Assembly (NCBI RefSeq): GCF_031143425.1
Contig: NC_090444.1
Location: forward strand, 58,151,533-58,215,532
Direction: 5' to 3'
Origin: Pleurodeles waltl
Lineage: Eukaryota > Chordata > Amphibia > Caudata > Salamandridae
Length of the DNA: 64,000 nt
The notes beneath the pieces are model-generated. The model was not told where the DNA came from, made no database searches, and was given only the letters and a program-made list of their open reading frames with translations. A program made the position numbers and the translations under genes. Positions 20,936 to 33,866 of this stretch are shown here, piece after piece (position 1 is the first letter of the stretch; each line of letters starts with the position of its first letter).

Positions 20936-22811
20936 TCAGTTGATATCCGACAGATAGCTTATCATGCCAGACAGAAAGCTCCTATACTCAACTGTCTGTA
21001 GAATAATTTATACATTAGCTAGGTATAACACCCCAAACATCCCCCCTGAACCTACGCCTCTGTTGGTCCTGTTTGCAGATACATTTCTGTGCAATATTGT
21101 GACTTATCCTGGAGTGTTCCCTGGCATTGGGAACAGCTCCCTGAATCCCATCTGACAGGTGCAGGTGGCTCAGTGAGAAGCTCTCGCAGACACCTGATTG
21201 ACTATTTTGTACCTCAAGCATCCACACAGATGGTCCTGACAACTCTTGCACTATTTTATTTCAACCCCTTTGACACCATCTACTTTGCCAGTTACCTGCA
21301 CGTTTCTTTCCTAGAAGGGTTCATAACATGTCTGGTGTGTGATGGTGGATAGCAATAATTATTGACTCTACCCCTAGAGCAGATGTATTAATTACGTTTT
21401 TAATGTTAATTTTTTATGTTTAAGGTAACATTAGCGGCTGCTAAGCAGAACTGCCAGGCCTTTCTCGCTTTTCAGTGAGAGCTGCTGACAACATGTTTCT
21501 CTGCAGGGCCTTCTTTTTCACAAAACAGCCAAAATGGGATCTCTTTTGGAGTGCTGTGCTGAAACTAAATGTAATTATTTGTAGCATCCTCTGCGGCTGT
21601 TCCCAGGATACCTTCAGGATCACCTCAGTTTCATCTCCTAACCTGGAGGTTGTCAGGGATGTAGCTAGATCATGTTCCACTGTCTCAGCTCTGCAAACCA
21701 TGTGTGTGGGTTGTGCAGTTGCAGAAGCATTAGCACTTAGATCTTGTGTACTTAAAATGTCATAACCGTGCATGGAAAATGTATCTGCTATCAGCTGATG
21801 AGAAGAGATCAGCACATGATGCCTGAGCATGGATCCTGATGGGCATTAGCCAGCGTGAGAATTCCATTGCTGTGCAGACTGTTCATTCCAACACTGGTCC
21901 TTGCCCAGTCTGCACCGCAGTTTCTATGGGAACTGTTTGCCTGGGTTCTAGTTCGGCTCATCTTCCCACGGTTAGATGGGCTTTGATTTGGGCCTGAATG
22001 GTCGGTGTGTCCAAGTGCAAAGACCCTGAAATGACCTTTAGCCTTTAAAGCTATCCTCAGCCCTAGTGACAGTGACCTCCTGTGAGTGAAACAGACTGAT
22101 ACCTCCACTGTGAGGCCCACCTAAAATGACACGTGCAGTAAACACATTAAGACATGAACAAGTGGTAGAATGGAGCTGGCGTGGTCAGGTTTTGATTTGA
22201 TGTGTGCTGTTTACTACTATGTGTAATGAAATCATTTTCTTCTTACTAAAAGTAAAGCAAAGGCTACCCAGTGACATGGCATTCAGTTCAAAGTCCACTT
22301 CAAGGGCCCCAAGGCAAAATAACTCCAAATGTTAAAATTAAGTCTAGTAACCCCTGACTGCCTGTAATTCCCTCACCAAATGCAGAATTGGTGAAGGAAC
22401 CATGCCTGAAACATTCTGCTTCTGTTGAAATGTGGAATAAAACCCTAAATCACTAGAAAAGTTATATTTCATCCTCAGATAAATGTGATAAGTTAACACC
22501 TCATTGTCTAATAAAGTTTGCCTGAGTCAAGAAAGGCATTTGTTCGAAATATTAACCTGTAGAATGCATATTGTTGCTCATTGTTAGCAAAGAAGGCGAG
22601 GTAAAAAAAGCAATTCATACTGAATAGCTAATCAATTCTTCACCTATAAAAGTGGTACTCAAAGAATTCCAAGGGCTTCATTTGTGGGAGCAAGGTTGAA
22701 TATCCTGAAGGACTGAACAACAGAGCATTGGGTTATGTGGGATGTGAGGTAAGTCCATCTAAAACCATGCAAGGCTTTTCAGCCGGTTTAGCATCTCCTT
22801 TACGAATCGGA
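20936..22811. other. unassigned sequence downstream of the WAP exons
   Basis: Overlapping frames on both strands around 21441-22120 (up to 129 residues) have no recognisable domain, and opposing strands are open together. I see no WAP-type cysteine pattern for another domain or a neighbouring paralog. An AATAAA at 22510-22515 could be a polyadenylation signal but is distant from any supported exon. Confidence 0.35.
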
Positions 22812-23114
22812 GAGCCAGATTTAAGAAGCCCTTAGCATCACCTTGTACCACATTATCATAATTTATTTGACGCTAATGTGGCGTTAGGTTGGCAAAAACA
22901 CTGCACCATATTTACAAAGTGGCACAATGCACGTGTTGCACCACTTATTGTAAACCCTTGCGCCACATTATGCCTGCGCCAGGCATAATGTATGCAAGGC
23001 GTTCTGGCATTAGGAGGCCAAGAAAAATGGCGCAGTGGAATCTATGACATTCTAATGCACATTTCTCGCATCATTTCTAATGCCTGCCTAAGGCAGGCTT
23101 TAAAATGAGGTTCC

Positions 23115-26100
23115 TGTGAGAAGGTAGCCTCTTTCTAGCATGGTTACCCCCTCTTTTGGCCTGTTTGTGAGTATATGTCATTGTGTTTTCACTGTCTCAC
23201 TGGGATCCTCCTAGCCAGGGCCCCAATGCTCATCGTGAAAACCCTATTTGTCAGTGTGTTTTGCCTGTCTCACTGGGGTCCTGCTAGCCGGGATGCCAGT
23301 GCTCATAGTTTGTGGCCTAAATGTGTATGCGTATGTAGAACCTAACTGTGTCACTGAGGCTCTACTAACCAGAACCTCAGTGCTTATGCTCTCTCTGCCT
23401 TTAAATTTGTCACTATAGGATAGTGACCACTTTTACCAATTTCAATTGGCATGCTGGACCCCCCTTATAAGTCCCTAGTATATGGTACCTAGGTACCCAG
23501 GGTATTGGGGTTCCAGGAGATCCCTATGGGCAGCAGCATTTCTTTTGCCACCCATAGGGACCTCAGACAAACCTTTAAACAGGACTGCCACTGCAGCCTG
23601 AGTGATATAACGCACAAGTTATTTCACAGCCATTTTCACTGCACTTAAGTAACTTATAAGTCACCTATATGTCTAACCTTCCCTTGCTTAAGGTTAGGTG
23701 CAAAGTTTCTAAGTGTGAGGGCACCCTTGCACTAGCAAAGGGGTCCTCACATAGTTCAGGGTAATTTCCCCAGACTTTGTGAGTGCGGGGACACCATTAC
23801 ACGCGTGCACTACATATAGGTTAATACCTATATGTAGCTTCACAATGGTAACTCCGAATATGGCCATGTAACATATCTAAGATCATGGAATTGTCCCCCC
23901 ATTCCAAATATAGTATTGGGGAGCCAATTCCATGCATCCCCGGGGCTCCACTATGGACCCCTGGTACTGCCAAACCAGCTCTCTGGCGTTTTCTCTGCAG
24001 CTGTCGCTGCTGCCACCACACAGACAGGTTTCTGCCCTCCTGGGGTCTGAACAGCCCAGTCCCAGGAAGGCAGAACAAGGAATTTCCTCTCAGAGAGGGC
24101 GTTACATCCTCTCCCTTTGGAAATAGGTGTTAAAGGCTGGGGAGGGGTAGCCTCTCCCAGCCTCTGGAAATGCTTTGAAGGGCACAGTTAGAACCCTCCT
24201 TGCATAATCCAGTCTACACCAGTTTAGGGAACCCCCACTCCCTGCTCTGGTGCGAAACTGGACAAAGGAAAGGGGAGTGACCACTCCCCTATCCATCACC
24301 ACGCCAGGGGTGCCCAGAGCTCCTCCAGTGTATCCCAGACCTCTGCCATCTTGGATCCAGAGGTGTGAGGGCACTCTGGAGGCCTCTGAGTGGCCAGTGC
24401 CAGCAGGTGACGTCAGAGACCCCTCCTGATAGGTGCTTACCTGACTAGGTGGCCAATCCTCCTCTGAGGGCTATTTAGGGTCTCTCCAGGAGGCTTTTCC
24501 TCAGATAACAACTTGCAAGAATTCACCAGAGTTCCTCTGCCCTGCTCACTTCCACTTCTGCCAAGGATCGACTGCTGACTGCTCCAGGATGCCTGCAAAA
24601 CTGCAACAAGGTATCAAGAAGTCTACCAGCGACATTGTAGCGCTTAATCTTGCCGGCTTTCTCGACTGTTTCCTGGTGGTGCATGCTTTGAGGTGGCCTG
24701 CCTTCATCCTGTACTAGAAGCCACAAAGAAATCTCCCGTGGGTCGACGTAATCTTCCCCCTGCTCCAGCAGGCACCAAACTTCAGCATCACTGGTACTCT
24801 GGGACCTCTCTCATCCTGACGAGCATGGCCCCTGGAACACATGTCGTGGACCCAAGTGACCCAGACTGTCCAGTGGTGCAACTGTCCAAATTTGGAGGGA
24901 GTAAGTCCTTGCCTCCCCTCTCCAGACAGTACTCCTGTGAACCGCGTGAACTGCAGCTACAAGGGCTTCTGTGCACATTTCCACAAAATTCTTTATGCAC
25001 AACCAAGCCTATGTCCCCAGTACTCTGTTCTGCGATGCTCAGCTCCCTGATTTGATCTCCGGTGTTGTGGAACCCTCTTTTGCAGTGTTGAGACGACCGC
25101 CATGTTCAGACTTCTTGAACCCATGTTCAAGTGCTTCTGCGGGTGCTACCTTCTTGTGCATGGGCTCTTTATGTTGATGAGGGCCCCGTCTGTCTCCTCT
25201 CCCAAGTGGCGACTTCCTGGTCTTTCCTGGGCCTAGGCAGCACCCTTTTTCTTTAACCGTGACTCTTGCAGCTAGCAAGGCTTGTTTGTAGTATTTTGCC
25301 AAGAAAACAACTCTGCAGCCTCCAGCCTTCCATGGGACATCTTCTGCATGTAGGATAAGTTTCTAGCATCTTTCGTTGTTGCAGAATCTTCAGCTTCTTC
25401 CAACTTGAGGCAGCCATTTTGCACCTTCATCTGGGGTTTAGTGGGCTCCTCCCCCCTGGACACTTTCACGACTCTTGGACTTGGTCCACTTCCTTTGCAC
25501 ATCCTCAGGTCCAGGAATCCATCTTCAGTGCTTTGCAGTCTGTTGTGATCTTTGCAAAGTCCTCTATCACGACTTTAGTGTGTTTCTGGGGAAATAGAAG
25601 TACTTTACTCCTACTTTCCAGGGTCTTGTGTTGGGGTATCTTGGACACCCTTAGTGTTTTCTTACACTCCCAGCGACCCTCTACTCACTACACTAGTCTA
25701 GGAGTCCGTTTTTGGTTCGCATTCCACTTTCTTAGTAGATGTTTTTTGTTGCCCCTAGACCTTTTGCATCCTATTGTATTCTACAGTGTTTGTACTACTT
25801 TCTGAATGTGTTACTTACCTGATTTTGATTTGTGTGTATATTTTGTGTATTTTACTTACCTCCTAAGGGAGTATATACGCTGAGATATTTTTGCCACATA
25901 ATCACTAAAATAAAGTACCTTTTTGTTTAGTAACTCTGAGTATTGTCTTTCTTAAGATATAGGGCCTGATTCTAACTTTGGAGGACGGTGTTAAACCGTC
26001 CCAAAAGTGGCGGATATACCACCTACCGTATTACGAGTTCCATAGGATATAATGGACTCGTAATACGGTAGGTGGTATATCCACCACTTTTGGGACGGTT

Positions 26101-26328
26101 TAACACCGTCCTCCAAAGTTAGAATCAGGCCCATAGTACCTATATGTTATAAGTGGTATAGTAGGAGCTTTGCATGTCTCCTAGTTCAGCCTAAGCAGCT
26201 CTGCTATAGTTACCTCTATCAGCCTAAGCTGCTAGAACACTACTAATCTACTAATGAGGGATAAATGGACCTGGCACAAGGTGTAAGTACCATCTGGTAC
26301 CCACTATAAGCCAGGCCAGCCTCCTACA
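23115..26328 (+). mobile_element. LTR (family B) with perfect 5-bp TSD
   Basis: The unit runs from TGTGAGAAGGTAGCC to CCAGCCTCCTACA (3,214 bp), flanked by GTTCC on both sides (23110-23114, 26329-26333). It starts TG and ends CA, as LTRs do. No gag or pol frame is present, so it is probably a solo LTR. Its sequence is shared in reverse orientation with 38589-35612 and with the ends of 47049-51085. The first bases resemble the start of the Gmr1-type LTR at 39233 (GGCATGGTTACCCCC against GGCATGGATACCCCC), which sets the sense strand. A palindromic MITE sits inside it at 25962-26132. Several frames up to 128 residues lack domains. Confidence 0.85.
25962..26132. mobile_element. palindromic MITE, copy b (nearly perfect hairpin)
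   Basis: The 171-bp unit reads GGGCCTGATTCTAACTTTGG at both ends in inverted orientation, flanked by ATA (25959-25961, 26133-26135). The arms of about 80 bases pair almost without mismatch around a short centre near GGATATAATGG. It is inside the LTR at 23115-26328 and so is younger than that LTR. The near-perfect arms also point to a recent insertion compared with copies a and c. Confidence 0.9.
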
Positions 26329-26556
26329 GTTCCTTTTTTTTCCAATAGGCCTCCTGTCACTTTGCAGGATTAGCGTAAAGATTTTTGGTGCTAATCCTCC
26401 CAAGCGCCAATTTAGTGTCAAAATGTATGATGCTAGTTCTCTAACGTGCAACATGGTGCACCGTATCATAAATACAGCGCACACGTGGTGGTGTTGGGGG
26501 GGCACAAGAAAAGTGGCGCATCATGACATGATGCGCCACATTTCTTAAATTTGCCC

Positions 26557-27511
26557 TAGAGTATTTAAAGCTTTAGCACTGTTCACTAATAGGGAAGTTG
26601 TGGGATTCAGATTGCTTGGACCAAAGATAAAATTGGGCTTGCTGTACTCTCAAGCCGCTGTGGTTCTTCATCAGTAAAAGGAGCAAGGAGGCTCTGTATA
26701 ATACCCACTGATTCTGAAACTGGACTTTAAACACAAGCAAGGACATACGTGGAAGGACCATGGAACAAGAGTTTACGGAGGTGAGAGAAAGAACATACTT
26801 AGGATAAAGTGAGGTGTCTCCATCTGCCTACTCTGTTCCACAAAAAACAGGAAGTGTGCTCCCTGCATGCTGCAGCCACCTAAATCCAAACTAAACTGGA
26901 AAGTATTTTTAAGAGTATGATTCAAGCGTGGGGAACTGTCACTGTGGCCATTCTGTAAATGTAAACAATGACCTGTTTTTGACACTGTACTGAAGTGCAA
27001 CTAACTAAATAACTAGTATGCATGTCATGGTAGCCTGAACCTCAATGTCAGCACAGCTAATGATCTAAAGAGACATGGCGTGGTGCATCTTGCACCGAAC
27101 AACTATCAATACAACTACTTACACACATTTGGAAAATAACATTCATGCACACAGGTGAACCGCCGATTAATTTGGGGATCAATGTTTCAATTGTTTGATT
27201 CTTTAGTTCTGTAGCAGGTCTGTGTGGATGCATCAGCCTTCTGACAAGTGTTCCGGAAACAAGCAAACGTGAGAACTCCCATCTGAATAGGGTACATAAG
27301 CATGGGCTAGAACTGTACATTGGTGAGTACTGAAAGCCACAAACAGCAAGTTTTGCTTGAAGTATGAGTACAGCACCCAAAGGCTGGAACACAAAACCAC
27401 TGAGTTTACTGATGAAGTCGGAGCCCCAGGTTACCTGAACAGCCACAATTATATTAGCAATTTCATCTGACATCTGTACACTGCCTTTGGAAGACAGAGG
27501 TCCACTGGTAC
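26557..27511. other. unassigned sequence
   Basis: The longest frame (27473-27057, minus strand, 138 residues) has no domain, signal or repeat that I recognise. I see no element edge between the MITE and the next LTR. Confidence 0.4.
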
Positions 27512-30500
27512 TGTAGGAAGCTATCTCTTTATATGATATATCAGAATGAGATATACCGTGAAAAGAGTCCAGGGGTTCCCTTATTAGTGGACACTGGTTT
27601 TCTCTAGCTATCCCAAGGTGCTCTTTTAGGGGGTTGTGTGGTCAAGCAGCCTCAGGCTTGTCAGAGTGTAGTGCTAAACAAGTAAGGCACACACTCATAC
27701 AATAAGTGTGACACACACTCAAGAAAGAAATACCACTGCAATTTATTTAAAAAAACACATACTTTTATGCATTTTTAGAAACCAGGATCACAGTAATCAG
27801 CGGAGTACTCCTGTAGATATGGATTTTTAGAGTTTTAAAAATGAGACAGTGTATTTTCTGAAGTTGCAATGCTACTCTATGAGAGAGAAAACATACACAG
27901 CAAACACGTTCTTCACAGCAACTTACAGTATCAGTCTTCTGGACATAAGGTGAGTACAGGTTAGGGTAGGCCATACTAACTGGAGACTACAGTGGTGCAG
28001 TTCAGTATCTGGTGGCCCGTGTAAGTCAATGGGGATCGGTTCGGTCCTTAAGTTACTGCAGGGATGGACAGAGGGTACAGTCCGGGTGAACCAACAACTG
28101 GGTTCAAATCTTGCAGTACTTCTGTTCTCCTTGCTCTGGGTCAGCTGGGTGCAGAGGTGGTTTGGTCTGTCAAATTTCCATCACTGGTAGTGGTCACAAT
28201 AGAGGAGGTTGCAGAAACAGTCTGAAAGTGTGGACTGGGAGACCAGTCCAACTGAACCAACAAGTGGGCTTGGTCTCATGAACCTGGGGGACAGAGGGAA
28301 ACCAGTGGTTCTCTTCTCAGTCCAGAGTGCCTGGTACAGAACTCCAGTGAACCATCTGGTGGCCGTCACCAGAGGCGGTCAGTATGAAATAGGGGCCTGC
28401 AGAAACAAACTGCAGATGCCACCAACAAGGCCACACTGGGGGTACTCAAGGTGGGCTTCATCTTTGGAGGGCCTAAGATGACCAAGTTGACACCGTTGGC
28501 CCACTTCAGCTGGGGCTAAGCAGCTCGAATGCAATGGTGAAGTCTGCTTTGGGTTTTGCTCATCCCGGTCCTCACAGTTCTTTCTTTGGTTTCGTGCAGA
28601 TGCAGGGAAGAAGCTCCCCTACTCCAAAGGAGTTCTTCTTGGTAATTTGCGAAACACTGGCTGCTTTTTCATGTCCTGCTTTATACTTTTTGGTGCAAAA
28701 ATGCACCAATGCAGTTTTGCACAAAAGGTTTAGCACCGGCTTGCACCATGTCTGGGCACCAGTCAGGCACCATATTTATAGAGTGGTGCAAGCTGGTGCA
28801 AAGAGTAGGCTAGCGTTAAAAAAATTACGTCAGCCGGGTGGGACTGGCGGTATGGAAGAAGGGGGTTTTGCACCAAAAAGTTTCATTAGGCAGGTTAGAG
28901 TAAAACAAAATTACTCTAACCAGCCTAGAGTAATTTTCTGACGCAAAACCATCCATACCACATGACTCCTGTCTTAGAAAAGACAGGAGTCACTCCCACC
29001 ACCCCAATTGGCATGGCCATTGCACCCAGTGCCATGTAGGGGGGCCCACTTCAGGGCCCCCAATGGCACTTGAAAAAAAATACTTACCTGTACTTACTTA
29101 TACTTACCTGGGATGGTGTCCCCCATCCTCTGCTGTCCCTGTAGTGTGGGTGGAGGTGGCCCGCAGGTCCCCTTACTCCAGCCCTGACCCAAGCTAGCTT
29201 TGCACCATTATTTGACCCCTCCTCCCAGAGGCAATAGAGTCATTTTTTGCACAGGAACGCCTACTTTCCATCTCATTGACGCAAAGTAGGTTTATCTGTC
29301 TAAAAATGACTTTAACTCCATATGGCGCTAGACTGGTAGTGACGCTACTTCGGTGTAAAACAAATACAAATATGCCCCTCAGTCTCTTAGATGCTGCATT
29401 GGCAAGACAAGTCAGTTGGTCCTCATGGGTCGTGTGCAGCAGGCAGGCTGGCAGGGTTGGCACCAAGTCAGTTGTGCTCCTCAGTTATCGGGTCATCAGG
29501 CTTCATGTCTACTCCTTCTTTTTGTCCATCAAAGATCTGTTTCCCTGGTATCAGGGGGTCCCCTAAATACTCAATTTAGGGAGTGTTAAGGTGAGTGAAT
29601 GGTAATAGCCAATCAGCTATAACCTTGGATTCACTAAACCGCCAAGATGACCAATTTCTGTGTGGAGTCATCACCCTGTCGAAGTGTTCCTAATTCCACC
29701 ACACAAAATGGCGGAATTGCTGAGGCTGTGTTCCCTCCAGTCTGGTCACCCTACAGGTGGGTCCAGTCTGTAAATGCAACACACCTCCTGCACAGATAAT
29801 TTTCCCATGTGTCTAGGAGCCAAATGGCCCCTGTGGCAGGGAATTTGCCATCTTCCTCTAAGGAGAGCCAGATCTGCATACCAAAGGCAGTGGGCTTCTT
29901 TGAAGCCTCCTGCCTTGGAATGCAGATGTGCAGGTCATCGAGTTGGAAGGGTATAGAATAGAGCAGGCTTTTGTTCCTGACCTCCTGAGAGAAATGACAC
30001 TCACCCATGGGGGGTCAGACACTCATCTGTTGATGAAAGGCTGGCTAGAACTAGTCAGTGAGCCCACCAGCATTTGGTAGGTTTTCAGGTGGCACCTCTA
30101 AGGTGAGTGCATGTTTTAATAAATGAATTACTTGAATCAGTCAGCGTATATACCCTCACCTACAATATAATGTGCCCTGGCCTAGAGCTCTAAGGTCTGG
30201 TGTAGGGGGAATTTCAAATATAACAGGCAGTGTTAGAGGACATGACACACCAGGAGTGTGTCATGTCATGTTTTTACTGTTTGAAACCTTGTCATGAAGC
30301 CTGCTGTGGCAGTATGTATGAGTTTGGTTCTGGGTCCCATAGAGTGGCACACATTCTGCTGCAGCTTTTAGGGACCCTCCTTAGTACCTAGGCCCTATGT
30401 ACCAGAGGCCTCATTTACTAGGGGGCTTACAGAGGTGTTAAAGGGCCTTGCCACTTGGGGGTCAAGTGACTAGGTGTCTTTGTTTGTGGTGGGAACACTG

Positions 30501-30609
30501 GCTCTGAGGACCTTGTTAGCTGGAACCCAGTGCACCTCAGTCAAAGTTGCATCAAAAACCAGGCAAAACTCGAGAGGGGGCTTCTGCAATCAGAACCCAG
30601 TTTCCTACA
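27512..30609 (-). mobile_element. LTR (family A), solo, carrying a MITE
   Basis: Read on the minus strand the unit begins TGTAGGAAACTGGG at 30609 and ends GATAGCTTCCTACA at 27512. Its last 250 bases align with the end of the Gmr1-type LTR at 41240-41473 (blocks TTTAGCACTACACTCTGA and GGGAACCCCTGGACTC). A middle block TAAATTGAGTATTTAGGG is also shared with 40370-40385. It is therefore an LTR of the same or a sister family, without coding sequence. The flanks GGTAC and GTTCC do not match as a target duplication. Confidence 0.7.
28673..29375. mobile_element. MITE (GGGGCATATTTGTA-type) inside the family A LTR
   Basis: The right end, read on the minus strand, starts GGGGCATATTTGTATTTG. The left end reads CTGCTTTATACTTTTTGGTGC, a diverged match to the same terminal repeat. 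Between them are 'gcaccaatg' and 'ttgcaccatg' blocks typical of this class. No frame with a domain was seen. Edges are good to about 5-10 bases. Confidence 0.5.
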
Positions 30610-31756
30610 GTTCCCCACAGTTCAGTTCACTGACCAAACAATGTATACTGGGACTGCAGGTGTTTTTAAAAATGAATGTTGTCTTATTTAAAAATTAAAC
30701 ACAAAAATATCAAAACTCATAAAAGAAGGCCTGGGCTAATTTTAACTACTCCAGAATAATTGCTGAAATTCAGTAATTTTCGATTGTGTTGTGATGTGGA
30801 ATTACCGATTGTAACTCCATGGTGCCACGTCAAGTAATCCATTCTCTGTTCAGGGAAAAGTAATATGCTGGGGCTGAGAGACTGACTGAAAAAACATAAT
30901 GCATGAATGCTTGCATTCCTCTTTTGGCAAACTTGATCAGAACGTTCCAAGGTCATTTCAAGAATGACAGCACCTTAACACAGGCAGTAGGCCAGTCAGA
31001 ATTTCAAGTAGATTTTCCCCTTGAGAGGACTGATAAATCAGCTAGAAATGCATTTTCAAGTTGAAATTTTACTTCAAATGGATCATTCTGGTATTTTTCA
31101 GCCCAAAATGCACTTTTTTTTCAACAGGAGGGGAGTGCTATAGAGACTGGGAGGCAAGTAAACATCCATTAGCAACTTCCTCTTCCTGTCCTGAAGAATC
31201 CTCACTCTGCTTTGTTTAGCCCTTGGACATTCTTGGTTTGGTTTTTAGGGGAAATACACCACTCTATATTTTTGTCTGTAACCCTGGTGCAGCTACACCA
31301 TTAACATCTTAACATTTTTGGGAGAAATCAAGTAAGTTCAATGCAGTACTTTGGAAAAAGGCTTGTTGATTGAGGGAGGGCATGCTGTAGTGTTTTTTGC
31401 TCAGTTTTGTGTTTTGTTTTTTAATTTTGCATCTTTGTTGGTGTGTGGCCGGGAGCTTGGGTTGGAGTAGAGTGGTCCTACGGAAGTAGTACTGCAGTAC
31501 TTACAAAAAGTTTCGAAAAAAGAAATATGGAAAAAAATGCAAAATAAAATGCACTACAGTCTATTTTTCAAATATAGTATACTGCAGCACATTTTCAATA
31601 TTCAACATATTTAAACTTCACAAAAAGGCCTAGAGTACCACAATAATACCTAATGATTACTGCACTAGATAACTAGATAAAAACGTTTTTAAAAATGCAC
31701 ATTTCTCCCTAAACTGCTGTAAAAATATATAGGAATTTGTAAGTACATGTCTCTAA
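30610..31756. other. unassigned sequence
   Basis: AT-rich, no frame above 80 residues, no repeat edge. It does not look like the 5' LTR or leader of the retrotransposon that starts abruptly at about 31757. Confidence 0.4.
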
Positions 31757-31759
31757 CTT

Positions 31760-32845
31760 GTGGTTGATTTTGTTGACTTCTCAGTCAAAACACTGGATGG
31801 TTGGATTCATGGCAGTGGTGTAAATGATTATGATGGGCTGTACAATTTATTTGTGAAAGAACACCTGTTAAGTAATTGTTTCAATGAAAAACTGCTTCAG
31901 CATCTGATAGACCTAGGACCAATTTCTCCCCAAGAATTGGGAAAGAAGGCGGACCATTGGGTCAAGACTAGGGTGACCAAGACTTCCACAGGGGGTGATC
32001 AAAAGAAAGGGGTCACAAAGACTCCCCAGGGGAAGAGTGTTGAGACATCCAAGGGAAAAAGTAAAGAGTCTTCTACAGGGCCCCAAAAACCTGCTCAGGA
32101 GGGAGGGTCCAAAGCCTCTGTACAATCCAATTTTGGGTACAAGGGTAAAAACTTTGATCCCAAAAAGGCCTGGTGTAGTAGCTGTAATCAGCAGAGACAC
32201 CAAACTGGAGACAAGGCCTGTCCCAAGAAAGGTTCCACTTCAAACTCTATTCCAGCTAACACTGGAATAGCCAGTCTCCAGGTGGGATCAACAGTGTGCC
32301 CAGAGCAAATCAGGGTTCACACTGAAGCTACATTAGTCTCTGAGGGTGGGGTGGACTTAGCCACACTGGCTGCCTGGCTCCCTAATATGCAAAAATTCAG
32401 GCAGCAACTCTTAATTAATGGGATTAGTGTAGAAGGCCTGAGGGATACAGGTGCCAGTTTCACCATGGTGACAGAGAAACTGCTTTCCCCTGGTCAATAC
32501 CTAGCTGGACAAACTTATCCAGTCACCAACGCTGACAATCAGACTAAAGTACATCCCATGGCTATGGTAACTTTAGAGTGGGGAGGGGTCAATGGCCTGA
32601 AACAGGTGGTGGTCTCCTCAAATATCCCTGTAGACTGTTTGCTTGAAAATGACCTGGAGTCCTCAGCATGGGCTGAGGTAGGACTCAAACCCCATGCAGC
32701 CATGCTGGGTATCCCTGAACTGGTGTGTGTCAAGACAAGGGCACAGTGCAAGGCTCAGGGTGAAAAAGTGGTGTTGGAGCCTGGAAAAAGGACCCAACCC
32801 TCCAAGAGAAAAGGAAAGAAGACTGGGGAACCAGCTTCAACATAA
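31760..32845 (+). pseudogene. Gmr1-type gag C-terminus and aspartic protease
   Basis: The 361-residue frame begins inside gag (VDFSVKTLDGWIHG), matching VDFMHCSVKALEGWLHG in the copy at 48165-48437, so the N-terminal half is missing. A Lys/Ser/Thr/Gly-rich linker (about 70-125) precedes a zinc knuckle with Cys-x2-Cys-x4-His-x6-Cys spacing (32174-32221). The protease active site is DTGA at residues 229-232 (LRDTGASFTMV). The frame meets TAA at 32843, while the same frame stays open for another 80 codons to 33094 and overlaps the integrase frame. Proteolytic processing and RNA binding are the family roles. Confidence 0.85.
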
Positions 32846-32939
32846 CAAGAGAAAGAGAACCTCTCTTCCCAGGAAGAAGTTCTGCCCTCTGAGGGAACTG
32901 AGCCCATGGAGTTGGAACCTTATCAGGTTGAACTCTTAG

Positions 32940-33866
32940 GCCCAGGGGGACCCACAAGGGAACAGTTGTGTAAGGGGCAAGAAACCTGTCCCTGTCTTGA
33001 AGGCCTTAGGCAGCAAGCTGCTGAAGAAAGAGACCAAAGGAAAGATCATTGGAACACCCAGAGTCTATTGGGAAGATGGACTCCTCTACACTGAGGCAAG
33101 AGATCCCAAACCTGGTGCCACTAGGAGAGTGGTAGTGCCTCAGGAGTTTAGGGAGTTCATCCTAACCTTAGCTCATGATATTCCACTTGCTGGGCATTTG
33201 GGACAAACCAAGACTTGGGAAAGGTTAGTTAACCATTTCTATTGGCCTAACATGCCCCAGAAGGTAAAGGAGTTTTGTGTCTCCTGCGCCACCTGTCAAG
33301 CCAGTGGTAAGACAGGTGGACACCCAAAGGCCCCCCTCATTCCACTTCCAGTGGTGGGGGTCCCCTTTGAAAGAGTGGGTGTGGACATAGTGGGTCCGCT
33401 TGAACCTCCCACAGCCTCAGGGAACCAGTATATCCTAGTGGTAGTGGATCATGCCACTAGGTACCCTGAAGCAATTCCCCTTAGGTCCACTACTGCCCCT
33501 GCGGTAGCAAAAGCACTCATTGGTATCTTTACCAAAGTGGGATTTCCTAAGGAGGTAGTGTCTGACAGGGGTACCAACTTCATGTCAGCATACCTGAAAC
33601 ATATGTGGAATGAGTGTGGGGTAACTTACAAATTCACCACACCATACCACCCACAAACCAATGGTCTTGTGGAAAGATTTAACAAGACATTGAAAGGCAT
33701 GATCATGGTGCTCCCTGAAAAGCTCAAAAGGAGATGGGATGTCCTCTTGCCATGTCTGCTTTTTGCCTACAGAGAGGTGCCTCAAAAGGGAGTAGGGTTT
33801 TCCCCCTGTGAACTTCTGTTTGGCCATCCTGTAAGGGGACCACTAGCTCTTGTAAAAGAAAGCTAG
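32940..33866 (+). pseudogene. Gmr1-type integrase (upstream of RT)
   Basis: The frame is +1 relative to gag-protease. Numbering from the Met at 32997, the zinc domain has H60 and H67 and the cysteine cluster CVSCATC (C97, C100). The catalytic core has D130 (VDIVGPL), D190 (VVSDRGTNF) and E226 (GLVERFNK), with 35 residues between the last two, the normal D,D(35)E. All catalytic residues are intact. An in-frame TAG at 33864 separates it from the C-terminal part, which continues in the same frame at 33867. The family role is joining element cDNA to host DNA. Confidence 0.92.

Larger units (their letters stand above)
22812..26556. mobile_element. MITE (GGGCCAGATTTAAGA-type) split by an LTR insertion
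   Basis: The left edge begins GAGCCAGATTTAAGAAGCCC and the right edge, read on the minus strand, begins GGGCAAATTTAAGAAATG. These form a degenerate TIR pair. The two parts, 22812-23114 and 26334-26556, total about 525 bases and contain repeated 'gcgcca' and 'gcacc' blocks like the related MITE at 41689-42196. An LTR element lies exactly between them. It has no coding potential and is older than the LTR it hosts. Confidence 0.65.

Noticed and set aside
27512..30609. A complete LTR retrotransposon
   Set aside because: No gag, pol or second LTR is present, only one LTR-like unit carrying a MITE, and the flanks lack a clean target duplication.
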